Of a DNA stretch of 64,000 bases, positions 62,882 to 64,000 are shown one piece after another; position 1 is the stretch's first letter; each line of letters opens with the position of its first letter. Source of the stretch: Aquabacterium sp. NJ1 (GTDB taxonomy: Bacteria; Pseudomonadota; Gammaproteobacteria; Burkholderiales; Burkholderiaceae_C); contig NZ_JRKM01000001.1 of NCBI RefSeq assembly GCF_000768065.1, positions 4,384,001-4,448,000 of the forward strand. Reading direction: 5' to 3'. Under the pieces are notes generated by a model. It was given only the letters and a program-made list of their open reading frames with translations, did not search any database and had not been told where the DNA came from. The position numbers were made by a program, and so were the translations under genes.

Positions 62882-64000
62882 ATGCTCCACCCGCAAACTG
62901 CATTTTTCCTGGCAGGCCTGCTGTACATCGCCTTGCCTCTGACGGCGTGGTCCATCCTGCGGCGGCGGCATGACGGGCGGACGGTGACCCTGTGGTGCCT
63001 GGGCGGCGGCGCCTTCGGCATTGGCACGGCGCTGATCGGCATGCGTGGCATCGCACCTGAGTGGTTGAGCCTGCCTGTGGCCAACTTGCTGATTTTTGGC
63101 AGCTATGCCTTGCGGTCCGCCTCGCTTCGGCGTGAGCTCGGCCTGAGCGAGGGCTATCGGGTGTCCGGGGTGGCCTGGGTGCTGATGAGCGCGCTGTACA
63201 TGGCGCTGCTGATCTGGGTGCCGCTGGATGCGCCTCGTGTGGTGCTCAGCTCTGTGGCCAACACGGCTGGGGGGCTGACCCTGGCCTGGCTGGCGTGGCG
63301 GCTGTTTCGCATCAAAGCTTATCGCAGCGCGGCCATGCTGTCGGTGGCCTACAGCGTGTTTGCCTTGTCGATGCTGGTGCGTGGCGTGGTCAGTGCGGTC
63401 CACTGGCAGCAATTGGTGATCTTTTCCTCTGGCCCGGAGTTCGTCTTCGCGTTTCTGGCGGCGCTGATTGCAGCCTTGTACGGCAACCTGGGCTACATCG
63501 GCATCGCCCTGGAGTCGGCGCGGGAAGTCGAGCTGGCACGCGCCATGGAGTTGAGCCGTGAGCAGGAGAAACGCGAGCAGGTCGAACTGCACTCGCGGGA
63601 GTTGTCCGCGCTGCTGGACGAGCGCACGCAGTTGCTGGCGCACCGCGAGGAGATGTTGGGCGTGATGGCACATGAGGTGCGCCAGCCCCTGAACAACGCG
63701 TCTGCGGCCTTGCAAAGCGCCGCGGCGGTGCTGGCGCGCGCCCAGGATGGGCAGGAGGCCAGGCTGCGGCTCAATCGCGCCAACACGGTGCTGATGCAGG
63801 TGTCGGCGTCGATCGATAACGTCCTGACCGACGCGGTGCTGCTCGATGGCGGTGAGGCCATGGTGCGTCAGGAAACGGACATCGACACCTTGCTCGCCCT
63901 GGTCGTGGCTGACATCTCGCCGGACAGTCGGGCCAGGGTGCGGATCGAGCGCCTGGCCGCGGCAAGAACGGCGGACATGAACGCCAGCCTGATGCGCCTG
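62882..64000 (+). CDS. Membrane sensor histidine kinase, N-terminal part (cut by window end)
   Basis: The frame starts at the ATG at 62882 and is open to the last base, giving 373 residues. About seven membrane helices fill residues 5-205, with no obvious ligand motif. A coiled coil (about 207-255) leads to the phosphoacceptor box MAHEVRQPLNN (histidine at about 262; glutamate-valine-arginine-glutamine-proline where E-L-R-T-P is common). The ATPase domain should follow beyond the window. This H-box variant and the seven-helix sensor resemble 7TM-type receptors with HK, but the ligand is unknown. Confidence 0.82.
   Translation, partial: MLHPQTAFFLAGLLYIALPLTAWSILRRRHDGRTVTLWCLGGGAFGIGTALIGMRGIAPEWLSLPVANLLIFGSYALRSASLRRELGLSEGYRVSGVAWVLMSALYMALLIWVPLDAPRVVLSSVANTAGGLTLAWLAWRLFRIKAYRSAAMLSVAYSVFALSMLVRGVVSAVHWQQLVIFSSGPEFVFAFLAALIAALYGNLGYIGIALESAREVELARAMELSREQEKREQVELHSRELSALLDERTQLLAHREEMLGVMAHEVRQPLNNASAALQSAAAVLARAQDGQEARLRLNRANTVLMQVSASIDNVLTDAVLLDGGEAMVRQETDIDTLLALVVADISPDSRARVRIERLAAARTADMNASLMRL

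Overview
The window is GC-rich, densely coded chromosomal DNA of a betaproteobacterium, most likely Burkholderiales of the Comamonadaceae/Rubrivivax-Leptothrix-Aquabacterium kind. The evidence is the gene content and local order: divergent pepA and lptFG with holC behind pepA, a CysB-type regulator, bifunctional argA, yggX, a FabR-controlled desaturase, and PEP-CTERM proteins. I saw no insertion sequence, integrase, CRISPR array or rRNA. The only phage-like item is a divergent Cro/CI-like pair at about 17.8-18.9 kb.

Layout. 0-2.1 kb: the 3' end of a probable gshA and a large membrane protein. 2.3-3.7 kb: a BAHD-type acyltransferase, a family best known from plants. 3.7-9.6 kb: a minus-strand operon with a membrane-fusion protein, an ABC ATPase, two FtsX-type permeases and an Abhydrolase_10-like hydrolase. 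9.9-12.8 kb: AraC regulator, membrane-anchored unknown, and a divergent monoglyceride-lipase-like hydrolase. 12.9-14.6 kb: pgl and glk (glucose entry). 14.6-17.7 kb: desaturase, its ferredoxin reductase and a FabR-like repressor around a perfect palindrome. 17.7-18.9 kb: a 130-bp element with 13-bp inverted ends, then the Cro/CI-like pair, whose S24 domain lacks its catalytic dyad.

19.0-31.0 kb is the most striking part. Six plus-strand genes make up a transglutaminase/amidoligase giant, a hybrid histidine kinase, an ATP-grasp/alpha-E fusion, a second transglutaminase, a stand-alone circularly permuted ATP-grasp protein and a stand-alone alpha-E protein. This looks like a double set of a predicted, poorly characterised peptide-ligation/processing system. 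31.1-34.1 kb: two PEP-CTERM proteins flanking a secreted GDSL hydrolase. 34.2-42.7 kb: yggX, argA, an amidase, hrpA and an AraC regulator.

42.8-46.1 kb: two acyl-CoA-dehydrogenase-like genes and an acetoacetate-decarboxylase-like gene in an operon. 46.2-51.2 kb: tRNA-Pro, an orphan pseudopilin-like gene, an alpha/beta hydrolase, a copper divergon (cueR-copZ and copA with two CueR-type promoters) and tRNA-Arg. 51.3-64 kb: an unknown, an enoyl-CoA hydratase, a FimV-like protein, cysB-cbiX-lptG-lptF, pepA-holC-unknown, a LivJ-like binding protein, tRNA-Ser, and the start of a membrane histidine kinase cut by the window end. All family assignments come from reading motifs in the translations; no database search was run.
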